A stretch of DNA of 64,000 nt from an uncultured Pelagibacteraceae bacterium (lineage in GTDB: Bacteria; Pseudomonadota; Alphaproteobacteria; Pelagibacterales; Pelagibacteraceae), in NCBI GenBank assembly GCA_902603925.1, contig CACKWQ010000002.1:1-64000 (forward strand). The letters run 5' to 3'. A program made the translations under genes and the position numbers. The first letter of the stretch is position 1; the number at the start of each line of letters is the position of its first letter. The notes beneath the pieces were generated by a model. The model had not been told where the DNA came from. It worked only from the letters and a program-made list of their open reading frames with translations, and made no database searches. Shown piece after piece: positions 25,195-34,354 of this stretch.

Positions 25195-26293
25195 GCATTA
25201 CAACATATATACTATCAAAATCTGTAGGATCTTTTATTAACGCCGGGGATCCAGTATCTTTTAAATAAATCTCTATATTATCTCCCTCTATTTGAGAGGC
25301 AATATCAATCAAATATCTTGAATTAAAACTTATATCCAATTCATCATTAAATTGAACTTTGATATTCTCTTTACCATCACCACTATTTGCATTGTTTACA
25401 GATAAATCAAGATTATTTTTCGTCAGTTTAAATTTTACTCCATCTTTTTTATCAAGTGAGACGGATGCCACTCTATCAACAGAGTTCAAAAATAATTTTA
25501 GGTCTATTTCTAATTTTTTCTTATTTTCTTTAGGAATAACCTGAACATAGTTTGGAAATTTTCCATCAATTAATTTTGAAATTAAAATACTATTATTTAA
25601 CTCAAATTTAATCTTAGATTTAATATTAGATATTTTTACATCACCTTCATAATCGTCTAACAAAGAGCATAACTGAAATATAGTTTTTTTTGGTAAAATT
25701 ATAGGTTCAAATTCGATTGACTCTTTAAGTTTAACCTTTGATACCGACATTCGATGACTATCAGTTGCTGCAGCGGTTAAATAATTTTGATCATTAATTT
25801 TAACGATATGTAAAAATATTCCACTTAAATAATGTCTAGTTTCATCATTAGATATTGAAAATTTACATTTACTTAAAATCTTTAGTAAGCTTTTAGAATT
25901 TATTACAAATTCATTTTCATTAAAATTTTCATCTGTAAGAGGAAATTCTGATGCGCTTATACAATTAAGATTAAAAACTGAATTTTCAGCTTCTAAATTT
26001 AATTTTGAATCATCTAACAATGTAAAGTTAATCTTTTTTCCAGATGAAATTTTCCTAATAATATCGTACATAATTGATGATGATGTAGTTGTTTTTCCAC
26101 CCTCTTTTACCTCGATATTTTTTATTTTGTGAATAAAGATTAAATCTAAATCTGTTGCAGTAACAGTTAGCTCTGAGTTGGAAACGTCTATTAGTACATT
26201 TGATAATATAGGTAGGGTGCTTCTTTTTTCTATAACACCCTGGCAGTAGTTAAGAGATTTTTGTATATCTTGTTGATTAGTGCTAAATTTCAT
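25181..26293 (-). CDS. dnaN: DNA polymerase III beta subunit (sliding clamp)
   Basis: 370 aa, the usual length, with three clamp domains. The N-terminus (MKFSTNQQDIQKSLNYCQGVIEK...) and the C-terminus ending VVMPMKG (canonical VMPMR-like) are both intact. It encircles DNA as a dimer and tethers polymerase III. The start overlaps dnaA by 11 bp, so the order on the transcript is dnaA-dnaN. recF does not follow. Confidence 0.97.
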   Translation of the reverse strand: MKFSTNQQDIQKSLNYCQGVIEKRSTLPILSNVLIDVSNSELTVTATDLDLIFIHKIKNIEVKEGGKTTTSSSIMYDIIRKISSGKKINFTLLDDSKLNLEAENSVFNLNCISASEFPLTDENFNENEFVINSKSLLKILSKCKFSISNDETRHYLSGIFLHIVKINDQNYLTAAATDSHRMSVSKVKLKESIEFEPIILPKKTIFQLCSLLDDYEGDVKISNIKSKIKFELNNSILISKLIDGKFPNYVQVIPKENKKKLEIDLKLFLNSVDRVASVSLDKKDGVKFKLTKNNLDLSVNNANSGDGKENIKVQFNDELDISFNSRYLIDIASQIEGDNIEIYLKDTGSPALIKDPTDFDSIYVVMPMKG

Positions 26294-27698
26294 TATCCTT
26301 ATTAAAAATTATTTTATTTTTTAAAATATCGATATTTGTATTAAGTTCTGAGTCATTTTTTCTAAGTTTATCTATAGTTTTAACTGAATGAATTACAGTT
26401 GTATGGTCTCTGTTAGAAAATGCTCTACCAATCTCAGGTAATGACTTCGATGTCAAAGACTTTGCAAGATATATTGCAGTTTGTCTTGGTCTTACTAGAT
26501 ATCTTGATCTTCTCGATGATAACATTTCGTTTTTACTTATTTTGAAAAATTTACAAACTTCTGTTTGAATTATATCTATTGATACTTTATTTTCAGGTAA
26601 ATTAAGAAGATCTTTTAAAATTATACTTGTTTCAGATAGAGTTGGTACTTTATTGTAAATCCTTGAAAATGAAACTATACGATTCAAGGCTCCAACCAAC
26701 TCTCTTATACTAGTTTTGATTTTTTCGCTTAAAAATATTTTGACTTCATCACTTATATTTAAATTATTAGGGTTTAATAATTTTAGCTCCTCGGCCTTTT
26801 TTTGAATAATTTTAAATCTTAGTTCATAGTTTGCATTTTGGATATCTACAACTAAACCTCCTGAAAATCTTGATTTAATTCTCTCTTGAATTCTTGTTAG
26901 CTTATTTGGAGGTCTATCAGCCGAAACTACAATTTGTGAGTTATTATCTAATAGAGCATTAAATGTGTGAAAAAATTCCTCTTGCATAGCTTCTTTTCCA
27001 TTCATAAATTGAATATCGTCAATTATTAAAACATCTGTGTTTCTAAAATAGTCTTTAAATTTAACCATTTCATTTGCCTTAATTGATTTTACGAATTGAT
27101 ACATAAATCTCTCCGCAGATATAAACATCACTTTATTTGATTGTTTTAATTTTAGGCCAATAGCATTAAGTAGATGAGTCTTTCCCATCCCAACTCCACT
27201 ATATATGTATAAAGGATTATAATGAGCAATATCTCTAGAAACTTTTTTAGATGCTTCGAAAGCTAATTTATTGCTTTCCCCAATAATAAAGTTTTCAAAT
27301 TTTTTGTTAGGATCAATTCTATTATATTGTAGGTAGGAGTCCTTTATATATGAAACGTTTAAATTTTGTATATTCGATGCAAAACTTTTATTGTCAATAT
27401 TTTTTTCATTAACGACTTTATCATTTATTAAAAACTCAATTCTTATAATTTCATTTTTAAAAGTTTTTACAACTTGTAAAATTTGATCTAGATATCTTGA
27501 TGTAATCCAATCTCTTATAAATCTTGTAGATACAGATAATAATAGATAGTTATTAAACTCATCTTCAAATTCTATTTTTTTTAACCAACTTTCAAATATT
27601 TCGTTACCAAATTTCTCTTTAAATTTTTTTTGGACTTCAATCCAATTAATGATTTTCTTAGCTTCGTGGTTTGAGTTTTGACCTAAATTATTTTTCAT
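26283..27698 (-). CDS. dnaA: Chromosomal replication initiator DnaA
   Basis: 471 aa with all four domains: an N-terminal oligomerisation domain, an AAA+ domain with Walker A GVGMGKTH (168-175) and Walker B LIIDDIQF, and the DNA-binding domain with the signature GRAFSNRDHTTVIHS near the C-terminus. It unwinds oriC. The ATG at 27698 is preceded not by a free Shine-Dalgarno but by GGAATTAATTCC, in which GGAA can pair with TTCC. It is transcribed with dnaN behind it and rpsT and mutM ahead on the same strand. Confidence 0.98.
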   Translation of the reverse strand: MKNNLGQNSNHEAKKIINWIEVQKKFKEKFGNEIFESWLKKIEFEDEFNNYLLLSVSTRFIRDWITSRYLDQILQVVKTFKNEIIRIEFLINDKVVNEKNIDNKSFASNIQNLNVSYIKDSYLQYNRIDPNKKFENFIIGESNKLAFEASKKVSRDIAHYNPLYIYSGVGMGKTHLLNAIGLKLKQSNKVMFISAERFMYQFVKSIKANEMVKFKDYFRNTDVLIIDDIQFMNGKEAMQEEFFHTFNALLDNNSQIVVSADRPPNKLTRIQERIKSRFSGGLVVDIQNANYELRFKIIQKKAEELKLLNPNNLNISDEVKIFLSEKIKTSIRELVGALNRIVSFSRIYNKVPTLSETSIILKDLLNLPENKVSIDIIQTEVCKFFKISKNEMLSSRRSRYLVRPRQTAIYLAKSLTSKSLPEIGRAFSNRDHTTVIHSVKTIDKLRKNDSELNTNIDILKNKIIFNKDNEI

Positions 27699-28019
27699 GA
27701 GGAATTAATTCCATATATGGTAACTAGAACTCTTTCAATAAGTTAAATTAATTTTTAAAAAAAATATAAAATCTAGGCTTGTAAAATTTTTACGTGCATT
27801 ATATTCGGTTTTACTATCCCTAAAAAAAAATTGGTAAAAAAAGTAATACTATTTTTAAATTAAAAACTAACCATATATAGTAATCAAAAAATAAAAATAA
27901 ATTATATTTAGTGTTAACTAATAAAATAAATTAAAGGTTGTAAAATTATATTCAGGTAATTTAATTTTTATTTAATAAAGTAATTCAAAATCTACTTTAA
28001 GTTGTTTAATTTTCTTAAC
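27699..28019 (-). promoter_or_regulatory. dnaA upstream region (321 bp, no gene)
   Basis: The longest gene-free stretch of the window, extremely AT-rich. On the minus strand TATAAT at 27803-27798 is a plausible -10 box for dnaA, with a weak -35 (TTTTTA). Near the expected start lies the inverted repeat GTAAAA-T-TTTTAC (27781-27793). Next to the dnaA start codon are two touching perfect palindromes, CCATATATGG (27711-27720) and GGAATTAATTCC (27701-27712). CCATATAT recurs at 27871-27878. I find no good TTATNCACA DnaA boxes, so I do not call this an origin. Confidence 0.5.
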
Positions 28020-28280
28020 TTAAAGGTTGTTAATTTTTTTTGTAATTCTAGAAATATTTCTTGACGCATTTTTCTTTTTTATAATGCCAGTCTTAGCTAT
28101 TTTCATTAATTCTGAGTTAAGTTTTGGCAAAAAACTTATCGCTTCCTTTTTATTTTTTTTTTCTAAAATTAAGTTCATTTTCTTGATTGCCTTTTTAAAT
28201 CTTGTTTTTCGTGACTTATTTACTAATGTTTGTCTTGAAATTCTTCTTATACGTTTAATTGCAGATTTAGTATTTGCCAT
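28020..28280 (-). CDS. rpsT: 30S ribosomal protein S20
   Basis: 86 aa from the ATG at 28280 (MANTKSAIKRIRR), the conserved S20 start; an upstream TTG would add eight unconserved residues. Highly basic, with the S20 pattern RRISRQTLVNKSRKTR and a C-terminal helical region. It binds 16S rRNA early in 30S assembly. Placement between mutM and dnaA on one strand is common in alphaproteobacteria. Confidence 0.96.
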   Translation of the reverse strand: MANTKSAIKRIRRISRQTLVNKSRKTRFKKAIKKMNLILEKKNKKEAISFLPKLNSELMKIAKTGIIKKKNASRNISRITKKINNL

Positions 28281-28330
28281 AAGCGCGTTTATATAGCTTG
28301 CCAATTATTCAGGGTCAACACAATTATGAA

Positions 28331-29188
28331 CTATTTTTGACAATTTTCACAATAAAAAGTGGATCTATTTGAAATATTAATTTTCTTGATTTTGAAAGAA
28401 CATTTATTCGGACATAATATATTTTCCTTATCATATACTTTAAACACATTTTGATACGATCCTGTTTCACCTTTTGTATCTTTAAAATTTCTTATACTAG
28501 ATCCTCCTTTTGTTATTGCTTTGTTCAAAACAAATCTAGAATATTTCAACAGTTTATTAACCTCCTCATTTTTGATATATTTACCTTTTTTTTGAGGTTT
28601 AATATTGCAATAAAATAAAATTTCGCTTGAGTAAATATTCCCTATCCCAGAGATTATTTTTTGGTCTAATAAAATATTTTTAATATTTTTATTTCTATTT
28701 TTTAGTTTATCTTTTATATATTTAAAATTAAATTTTTTATCTAAGGGATCTAATCCATTTTTACTTAGATAAAAATCCAAATTTGATTTGAATTTAAAAT
28801 ATTTAAAAAAACCAAACCTTCGTGGATCATTATAAACAATCTTAAAATTTGAAAACAATATTTCAATGTGATTATGTTTAAGGGGAATTGTAGGTGAATG
28901 ATAAAAACTTAGATTTGTCCTTTTGTTTTTTTTTTTTTTAATAATATGTAACGTCCCTGACATTCCAAAGTGAACAACTAGAAAAGTATTACCAGAAAGT
29001 TCTAATATTATATATTTTGCTTTTCTTGAAATATTTAGGATCTTCTTATTTTCAAGATTTTGCTCAAAATTTTTTTTTAAACCAAATCTTAGATTTCTGT
29101 TACTTACTATTACCTTTAAAATTCTTTTATATTGTACGTTTTTTTCTAGTGACTGTTTAACAATTTCTACTTCTGGTAATTCTGGCAT
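28331..29188 (-). CDS. mutM: Formamidopyrimidine-DNA glycosylase
   Basis: 285 aa. It removes 8-oxoguanine and ring-opened purines. The catalytic N-terminus MPELPEVE (proline nucleophile after Met removal, E3), the H2TH region around LLDQKIISGIGNIYSSEILF, and the C-terminal zinc finger (CPNKC, then RSTFYCENCQ) are all present. The first zinc pair has three rather than two residues between cysteines, within the range known for the family. It is divergent from ubiE, 31 bp apart. Confidence 0.96.
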   Translation of the reverse strand: MPELPEVEIVKQSLEKNVQYKRILKVIVSNRNLRFGLKKNFEQNLENKKILNISRKAKYIILELSGNTFLVVHFGMSGTLHIIKKKKNKRTNLSFYHSPTIPLKHNHIEILFSNFKIVYNDPRRFGFFKYFKFKSNLDFYLSKNGLDPLDKKFNFKYIKDKLKNRNKNIKNILLDQKIISGIGNIYSSEILFYCNIKPQKKGKYIKNEEVNKLLKYSRFVLNKAITKGGSSIRNFKDTKGETGSYQNVFKVYDKENILCPNKCSFKIKKINISNRSTFYCENCQK

Positions 29189-29219
29189 ATATTAATATAT
29201 AATAATTTTAAATTAAATT

Positions 29220-29924
29220 ATGTCTCAAAATTTACAACAAAATAGAGGTTTGGTTGAAAGTGTTTTCAACAATGTATATGACAAATATGATTTGATGAAT
29301 GACATAATGTCATTGGGTGCTCATAGAAGTTGGAAAAATAAATTAGTAAACATGATGAACCCATCCATAAACGACTCATTAATTGATGTAGGTTGTGGAA
29401 CTGGGGATATAGGGGAAATATATTCCAAAGCAACAAAAAAAAAATCGTATATTTTAAATGTAGATCCAAATCGAAAAATGATTGAAAAAGGAAAAGAGAG
29501 ATTAAAGGATTACAAAAATGTTTTATGGAAAATTGGATCTGGAGAAAAACTAGATATTGATAACGAAACTTTTAATTTTTATACAATAAGTTTTGGTTTA
29601 AGGAATACATCAAATGTAGAAAAAACGATTGCAGAAGCATACAGAGTGCTTAAAACTGGTGGGAGATTTTTATGTCTTGAATTTTCTAAAATTGAAAATC
29701 CAAACTTAGAATTCATATATAATCAATATTCAAAAATCATACCAAAAATAGGAAAATATGTAGTTGGCACAGAAAAACCCTATGAATATTTAATTAAAAC
29801 AATAAAGGATTTTATTAACCAAGAGGAACTTTTGGAGGTTATGAAATCTAAAAAATTTGTTAATTGTAATTATATTAATCTCAATGGTGGAGTTGTTGCA
29901 ATACACTCTGGCTGGAAAGTTTAA
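29220..29924 (+). CDS. ubiE: Ubiquinone biosynthesis C-methyltransferase UbiE
   Basis: 234 aa. It methylates the benzoquinol ring of ubiquinone precursors using S-adenosylmethionine. The family opening VFNNVYDKYDLMNDIMSLG, the SAM motif DVGCGTGD, and LEFSKIENP / GTEKPYEYL are all conserved. Its stop overlaps the ubiB start by 1 nt (TAATG), giving a ubiE-ubiB-coaBC-dut operon. Confidence 0.97.
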   Translation: MSQNLQQNRGLVESVFNNVYDKYDLMNDIMSLGAHRSWKNKLVNMMNPSINDSLIDVGCGTGDIGEIYSKATKKKSYILNVDPNRKMIEKGKERLKDYKNVLWKIGSGEKLDIDNETFNFYTISFGLRNTSNVEKTIAEAYRVLKTGGRFLCLEFSKIENPNLEFIYNQYSKIIPKIGKYVVGTEKPYEYLIKTIKDFINQEELLEVMKSKKFVNCNYINLNGGVVAIHSGWKV

Positions 29925-31492
29925 TGTTAAAAAAAATTTTTACTCTTTTTAAAATAGCACGTGCGTTAGCTTTGTCAGATGCATTAGAGGTAATATATAA
30001 ATTTCACCAACCACCGCTCTTAATTAAACTTTTGTTTAGAATTTTATCAATTTCATTTTCTAAGAGGAGTTCAAATTCTAAAGATATAAGTGATGAGGAA
30101 AAGTTATGTAATTCAATACAAAATATGGGCACAAGTTTTATAAAATTAGGGCAGTTTCTATCAACAAGACCAGATATAATTGGTGATAGATTGTCAGGCA
30201 AACTTGAGAAACTCCAAGATAGAGTTCCAGCATTTTCAACAATAGAAGCAAAAGATATTATTAAAAATAATATAGGCAGTGAAAATTTTAATCTTATAAT
30301 TAACTTAAGTGAACCAATAGCTGCTGCTTCTATCGCTCAAGTTCATAAAGCCCAAATCAATGATGAAGGAATTATTAAGGATGTAGCTATAAAAGTATTG
30401 AGACCAAATATAAAAAAATTATTTAACGAACAAATAGATGCATTAATGCTTCTCGCATATATAATTGAAGGTCTTGCCAAAAAAACTAGGAGATTAAGAT
30501 TAGTCGAAGTTGTTTTTTTGTTAAAACAGATTACGAATCATGAAATGGATTTAAGATTTGAAGCTGCAGCAGCAAATGAGTATGCCGAAAATACTAAAAA
30601 CGATAATGGTTTTTATGTTCCAAAAATATATTGGAACTTTACAAGTGAAGAGGTTCTTACATTAGATTGGATTGATGGAGTTTCTATTAGAGAAAAAGAT
30701 AGGTTAATTGAGAAGAATATAAATATAAATCAAATTGCATCTGATGTAATACAACACTTTCTACGTCATGCTGTTAGGGACGGGTTTTTCCATGCAGATA
30801 TGCACCAAGGAAATTTATTTATAAATGAAAATGGACAAATAGTTCCTGTCGACTTTGGCATTATGGGTAGGATCGATAAAATAAATAGAAGATTTTTAGC
30901 TGAGATTCTTTACGGATTTATTAGAAGAGACTATAAAAAAGTCGCGGAAGTTCATATATTAGCTGGTCTGGTACCTGCAAACACACAATTGGAACCGCTT
31001 TCACAAGCTTTGAGATCAATTGGAGAACCAATTTTTGGTCAAAAAGTGAAAGATATATCTGGAGGGAAACTTTTAAAACAGCTTTTTGATATTACAGATA
31101 AGTTTAATATGCAAACACAGCCACAATTATTAATGCTTCAAAAAACAATGGTAGTTGTTGAAGGCGTTGCAAGAAGGTTGAATCCTGATACAAATATTTG
31201 GGAGACATCTAGACCAGTATTAGAGAGTTGGCTGAAAGAAACAAAAAGTCCAATTAATAATTTTACTGAAAATTTAAAGGCAACAGCAGACGCAGTCAAG
31301 AAATTGCCCGATCTACCCGAAATAATGGATAAGGCAAATCAAGCACTAACATATCTTGCTAGCGGACAGATACCTCAATCCTCTAATTCTTACTCTGCTT
31401 TTAAAGAAAAACAACTTGAGTTAAAAACTTTAAGAAATCAAAGTATTATTGGTATTTTATTGCTTGTATTTTTAGGTTTCATGGTATTTTAA
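29924..31492 (+). CDS. ubiB: Ubiquinone biosynthesis kinase-like protein UbiB
   Basis: 522 aa, a membrane-associated atypical kinase/ATPase (ABC1/ADCK family) needed for ubiquinone synthesis. It shows the KxGQ motif (FIKLGQFLSTRPD), the alanine-rich loop AAASIAQVH that replaces the glycine loop of protein kinases, and the metal-binding DFGIMGRI. Two hydrophobic C-terminal segments end the protein (GILLLVFLGFMVF) and anchor it in the membrane. Coupled to ubiE upstream; coaBC starts 7 bp after its stop. Confidence 0.96.
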   Translation: MLKKIFTLFKIARALALSDALEVIYKFHQPPLLIKLLFRILSISFSKRSSNSKDISDEEKLCNSIQNMGTSFIKLGQFLSTRPDIIGDRLSGKLEKLQDRVPAFSTIEAKDIIKNNIGSENFNLIINLSEPIAAASIAQVHKAQINDEGIIKDVAIKVLRPNIKKLFNEQIDALMLLAYIIEGLAKKTRRLRLVEVVFLLKQITNHEMDLRFEAAAANEYAENTKNDNGFYVPKIYWNFTSEEVLTLDWIDGVSIREKDRLIEKNININQIASDVIQHFLRHAVRDGFFHADMHQGNLFINENGQIVPVDFGIMGRIDKINRRFLAEILYGFIRRDYKKVAEVHILAGLVPANTQLEPLSQALRSIGEPIFGQKVKDISGGKLLKQLFDITDKFNMQTQPQLLMLQKTMVVVEGVARRLNPDTNIWETSRPVLESWLKETKSPINNFTENLKATADAVKKLPDLPEIMDKANQALTYLASGQIPQSSNSYSAFKEKQLELKTLRNQSIIGILLLVFLGFMVF

Positions 31493-31499
31493 TTTTAAT

Positions 31500-32708
31500 A
31501 TGAAAATTTTAAGTAAGAAAAAAATATTACTAATTATTTGTGGTGGAATAGCAGCATATAAAAGTCTGGATTTTATTAGATCTCTGAAAAAAGAGGGAGC
31601 TTATGTAAAAACAATCCTAACAAAATCAGCTGAAAAATTTGTTACACCTTTATCAGTAGCTTCTTTATCTCAAGAAAAAGTATATACAGAATTATTCAAT
31701 CATGAAAATGAGTCTGATATGGATCACATATCACTATCGAGATGGGCTGATATTATTATAGTGTCCCCGGCAACTGCAAATACAATGTCAAAAATTAGTG
31801 GAGGATTTGCAGATGACTTGGCGTCAACAGTTATTTTAGCTTCAAATAAGAAAATTTTTATTTCCCCTGCGATGAACGTAAGAATGTGGGAGCATCCATC
31901 AAATAAAAAAAATGTAGAAATTCTTAAGGGTTATGGGTACGAATTTATTGGGCCAGACATAGGAGAAATGGCATGTGGAGAATATGGTGAAGGTAAAATG
32001 ATTGAACCAAAAGAATTGTTAAAAAACATAGAGAGATATTTTAAAAATTTATATAGTAATAAAGATTATAAAGCCTTAGTAACAGCGGGTCCAACACAGG
32101 AATATATCGATCCAGTTAGATATATTTCCAATCGTTCAAGTGGCAAACAAGGCTATGAAATTGCCAAGTCACTCAGCGATAGTGGTTTCGATACAACTTT
32201 AATTAGTGGACCAACTCAGTTACCGAGCCCGCCTAATGTAAAAACTTTAAGAGTAACTTCTTCACAAGAAATGTTTGATCTGACTATGAAAAATTTACCT
32301 GTTGATGTAGCAATATTTTCAGCAGCTGTCTCTGATTATAAAGCTAAAGAAATATATGATAAAAAAATTAAAAAGAGAAGTGACGCATTATATTTAGAAT
32401 TAGAAAGGAATATAGATATACTAGATAAAGTTTCCAAACATAATTCCTTAAGACCAAAAATTGTTATTGGTTTTGCAGCCGAAACAAATGATATGAAAAA
32501 AAATGCAGAGAAAAAATTATCCTATAAGAATTGCGATTGGATAATTGCAAATGATGTGAGTAGAAAAGATATTGGATTCGAGTCTGACATGAACGAAGTT
32601 TCAATTTATTATAATAATGAAGATAGGAAATCTGAAAAATTGTCTAAAACAACAAAGTTGAGTATAGCAAAACAAATAGTCCAAAAAATAGTTTCAAGTC
32701 TAAATTAA
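31500..32708 (+). CDS. coaBC: Bifunctional phosphopantothenoylcysteine decarboxylase/synthetase
   Basis: 402 aa with both coenzyme A synthesis activities. The N-terminal flavin decarboxylase (CoaC) has GGIAAYKSLD, the SPATANTMSKI segment and PAMNVRMW. The C-terminal synthetase (CoaB) starts near AGPTQEYIDPVRYISNRSSG and includes FSAAVSDYKA. It is part of the conserved ubiE-ubiB-coaBC-dut run; dut starts 4 bp after its stop. Confidence 0.97.
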   Translation: MKILSKKKILLIICGGIAAYKSLDFIRSLKKEGAYVKTILTKSAEKFVTPLSVASLSQEKVYTELFNHENESDMDHISLSRWADIIIVSPATANTMSKISGGFADDLASTVILASNKKIFISPAMNVRMWEHPSNKKNVEILKGYGYEFIGPDIGEMACGEYGEGKMIEPKELLKNIERYFKNLYSNKDYKALVTAGPTQEYIDPVRYISNRSSGKQGYEIAKSLSDSGFDTTLISGPTQLPSPPNVKTLRVTSSQEMFDLTMKNLPVDVAIFSAAVSDYKAKEIYDKKIKKRSDALYLELERNIDILDKVSKHNSLRPKIVIGFAAETNDMKKNAEKKLSYKNCDWIIANDVSRKDIGFESDMNEVSIYYNNEDRKSEKLSKTTKLSIAKQIVQKIVSSLN

Positions 32709-32712
32709 CCTA

Positions 32713-33150
32713 ATGATTAAGGTTCAAATAAAAAAACTTAATTCTAAAGTAAAAATTCCAAAGTATAAGACAGAAGGTTCCTCTGGAGTTGATTTGGAAG
32801 CATTTATAGAAAAACCCTTGATAATCAATCCAAAATCATCGAAATTGATTCCGACAGGAATTTCTATATCGATGCCTAAAGATTGTGAAGTGCAAATAAG
32901 ACCTCGCTCAGGTCTTGCAGCAAAATCAAATATCAGTGTATTAAATACACCGGGTACGATTGATAGCGATTATAGGGGAGAAATTAAAATAATTTTATTT
33001 AATCATGGGAATGAAAAATTTACTGTAAATAATGGGGATAGAATCGCTCAAATGGTATTAATGCCAGTATTAAAATTTCGATTTAACGAAGTAGATGAAT
33101 TGACAAACACAAATAGAGGGTCTAGCGGTTTTGGTTCAACAGGTAAATGA
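32713..33150 (+). CDS. dut: dUTP diphosphatase
   Basis: 145 aa, a typical trimeric dUTPase with all five motifs: SGVDLEA, RPRSGLA, the uracil-binding hairpin GTIDSDYRGEI, GDRIAQMV and the C-terminal arm RGSSGFGSTG. It hydrolyses dUTP to dUMP, keeping uracil out of DNA and supplying thymidylate synthesis. Its stop overlaps the next start as ATGA. Confidence 0.97.
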   Translation: MIKVQIKKLNSKVKIPKYKTEGSSGVDLEAFIEKPLIINPKSSKLIPTGISISMPKDCEVQIRPRSGLAAKSNISVLNTPGTIDSDYRGEIKIILFNHGNEKFTVNNGDRIAQMVLMPVLKFRFNEVDELTNTNRGSSGFGSTGK

Positions 33151-33893
33151 ATTCAAAATTAAACAAAAATCAAATTCAGAGATATTCTAGACAAATAATA
33201 CTAAAAAATATAGGCACACTAGGCCAAAAAAAAATTATACAATCAAAAGTATTAATCATCGGCATGGGGGGATTAGGTTGCCCTGTTGCAGAATTTTTAA
33301 CTAGAGCAGGAATTGGCCAATTGGGGATTATTGACTTCGATAGTGTAGAATTATCAAATATTCATCGTCAAAGCCTTTATGATGCAAATGATTTAAAAAA
33401 GTTTAAAGTTATAGCTGCAAAAAATAAATTAAGAAGAATTAATTCAAAAACAAAGATTATTTGTCATAAAATAAGGTTAGACAAAAATAATTATAATAAA
33501 ATTATAGGTGAATATAATTATATAGTTGACGGTTCTGATAATTTTAAAACTAAATTTTTAATAAACGATTTCTGCAAAAGATTTAAAAAATTTCTTGTAA
33601 CTGCAGCAATCAGTAAATTTGATGGACATATTTTTACATTTGATTTCAAAAAAAAGAAAACACCTTGTATACGAAGTTTTTTTCAAGAAAATGATATTTC
33701 AGAGGATATATTAAATTGTGAGGATGATGGAATTTTAGGAACAGTTGCGGGTGTTATAGGCACCATGCAAGCGAATGAGATTATAAAAAAAATTTTAAAC
33801 ATAGGGAATGATCTAAATGGTAAAATTTTAATTCTAGATTTACTAAATTTAAATTTCAGAAAAGTAAAGTTTAAAAAACTCAAAAATATTTAG
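33147..33893 (+). CDS. ThiF/MoeB/HesA-family adenylyltransferase (E1-like)
   Basis: 248 aa with the E1 nucleotide-binding fold: GMGGLGCPVAEFLTRAG, DFDSVELSNIHRQ with the conserved Asp and Arg, and the catalytic region NCEDDGILGTVAGVIG. Members adenylate the C-terminus of small sulfur carriers (MoaD, ThiS). The zinc-holding cysteines are not intact: the usual CxxC is CIRS here, and no C-terminal CxxC is found. There is no rhodanese domain. Which carrier it serves (thiamine or molybdopterin) cannot be decided from the window. Coupled to dut by ATGA. Confidence 0.88.
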   Translation: MNSKLNKNQIQRYSRQIILKNIGTLGQKKIIQSKVLIIGMGGLGCPVAEFLTRAGIGQLGIIDFDSVELSNIHRQSLYDANDLKKFKVIAAKNKLRRINSKTKIICHKIRLDKNNYNKIIGEYNYIVDGSDNFKTKFLINDFCKRFKKFLVTAAISKFDGHIFTFDFKKKKTPCIRSFFQENDISEDILNCEDDGILGTVAGVIGTMQANEIIKKILNIGNDLNGKILILDLLNLNFRKVKFKKLKNI

Positions 33894-33898
33894 TCAAT

Positions 33899-34348
33899 AT
33901 GTATTTTAAGAAAAAACAGATAGTACTTCTTTTTTTATTTTTATTTTCACATTCTGCGAACTCATTTGATAATTATTTTTTAATGCTTAAAAATAATAAA
34001 GTAAATGTAAGGTATGGTCCAAGTTTCGATTATCCAATAAAATATATTTATAAAAAAAAGTATTTACCAGTTGAGGTAATTGATGAGAAAGATAATTTTA
34101 GAAGAATAATTGATCATAAAAAAAATAGTGGTTGGATACATAGATCGCAATTAAAGGACATTAATTCATTTATAATCATTGAAGAGCAAATATTATTTAG
34201 TAAACCCTCAAAATTTTCAAAACCGCTTGTATTGCTTGGTAAAGGTAGACTTTTATTAATTAGGAAATGTAAAAAACACTGGTGTCAGGTGAAAACTGAC
34301 AAAATAACAGGATGGGTGGAGGTTATTAATGTTTGGGGAAAATCTTAA
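33899..34348 (+). CDS. Secreted bacterial SH3-domain protein
   Basis: 149 aa with an N-terminal signal peptide (KKKQIVLLFLFLFSHSANS). Two SH3b-like segments follow: NKVNVRYGPSFDYPIKYIY...GWIHRSQL and a second ending WCQVKTDKITGWVEVINVWG. Such proteins bind peptidoglycan or peptides in the periplasm; the exact role is unknown. It ends the ubiE-to-SH3 gene run and converges with the DUF2061 gene 6 bp away. Confidence 0.85.
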   Translation: MYFKKKQIVLLFLFLFSHSANSFDNYFLMLKNNKVNVRYGPSFDYPIKYIYKKKYLPVEVIDEKDNFRRIIDHKKNSGWIHRSQLKDINSFIIIEEQILFSKPSKFSKPLVLLGKGRLLLIRKCKKHWCQVKTDKITGWVEVINVWGKS

Positions 34349-34354
34349 AATTAA

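Noticed and set aside
27699-28019. oriC in the dnaA upstream region
   Set aside because: Although AT-rich and next to dnaA, it contains no clear cluster of TTATNCACA-type DnaA boxes. A whole-genome GC-skew plot would be needed.
27931-28030. Direct repeat TTAAAGGTTGT at 27931-27941 and 28020-28030
   Set aside because: One copy is the end of rpsT; an 11-mer repeat in AT-rich DNA is not surprising.
28331-28440. C-x3-C instead of C-x2-C in the MutM zinc finger
   Set aside because: The known family pattern allows two to four residues between these cysteines.
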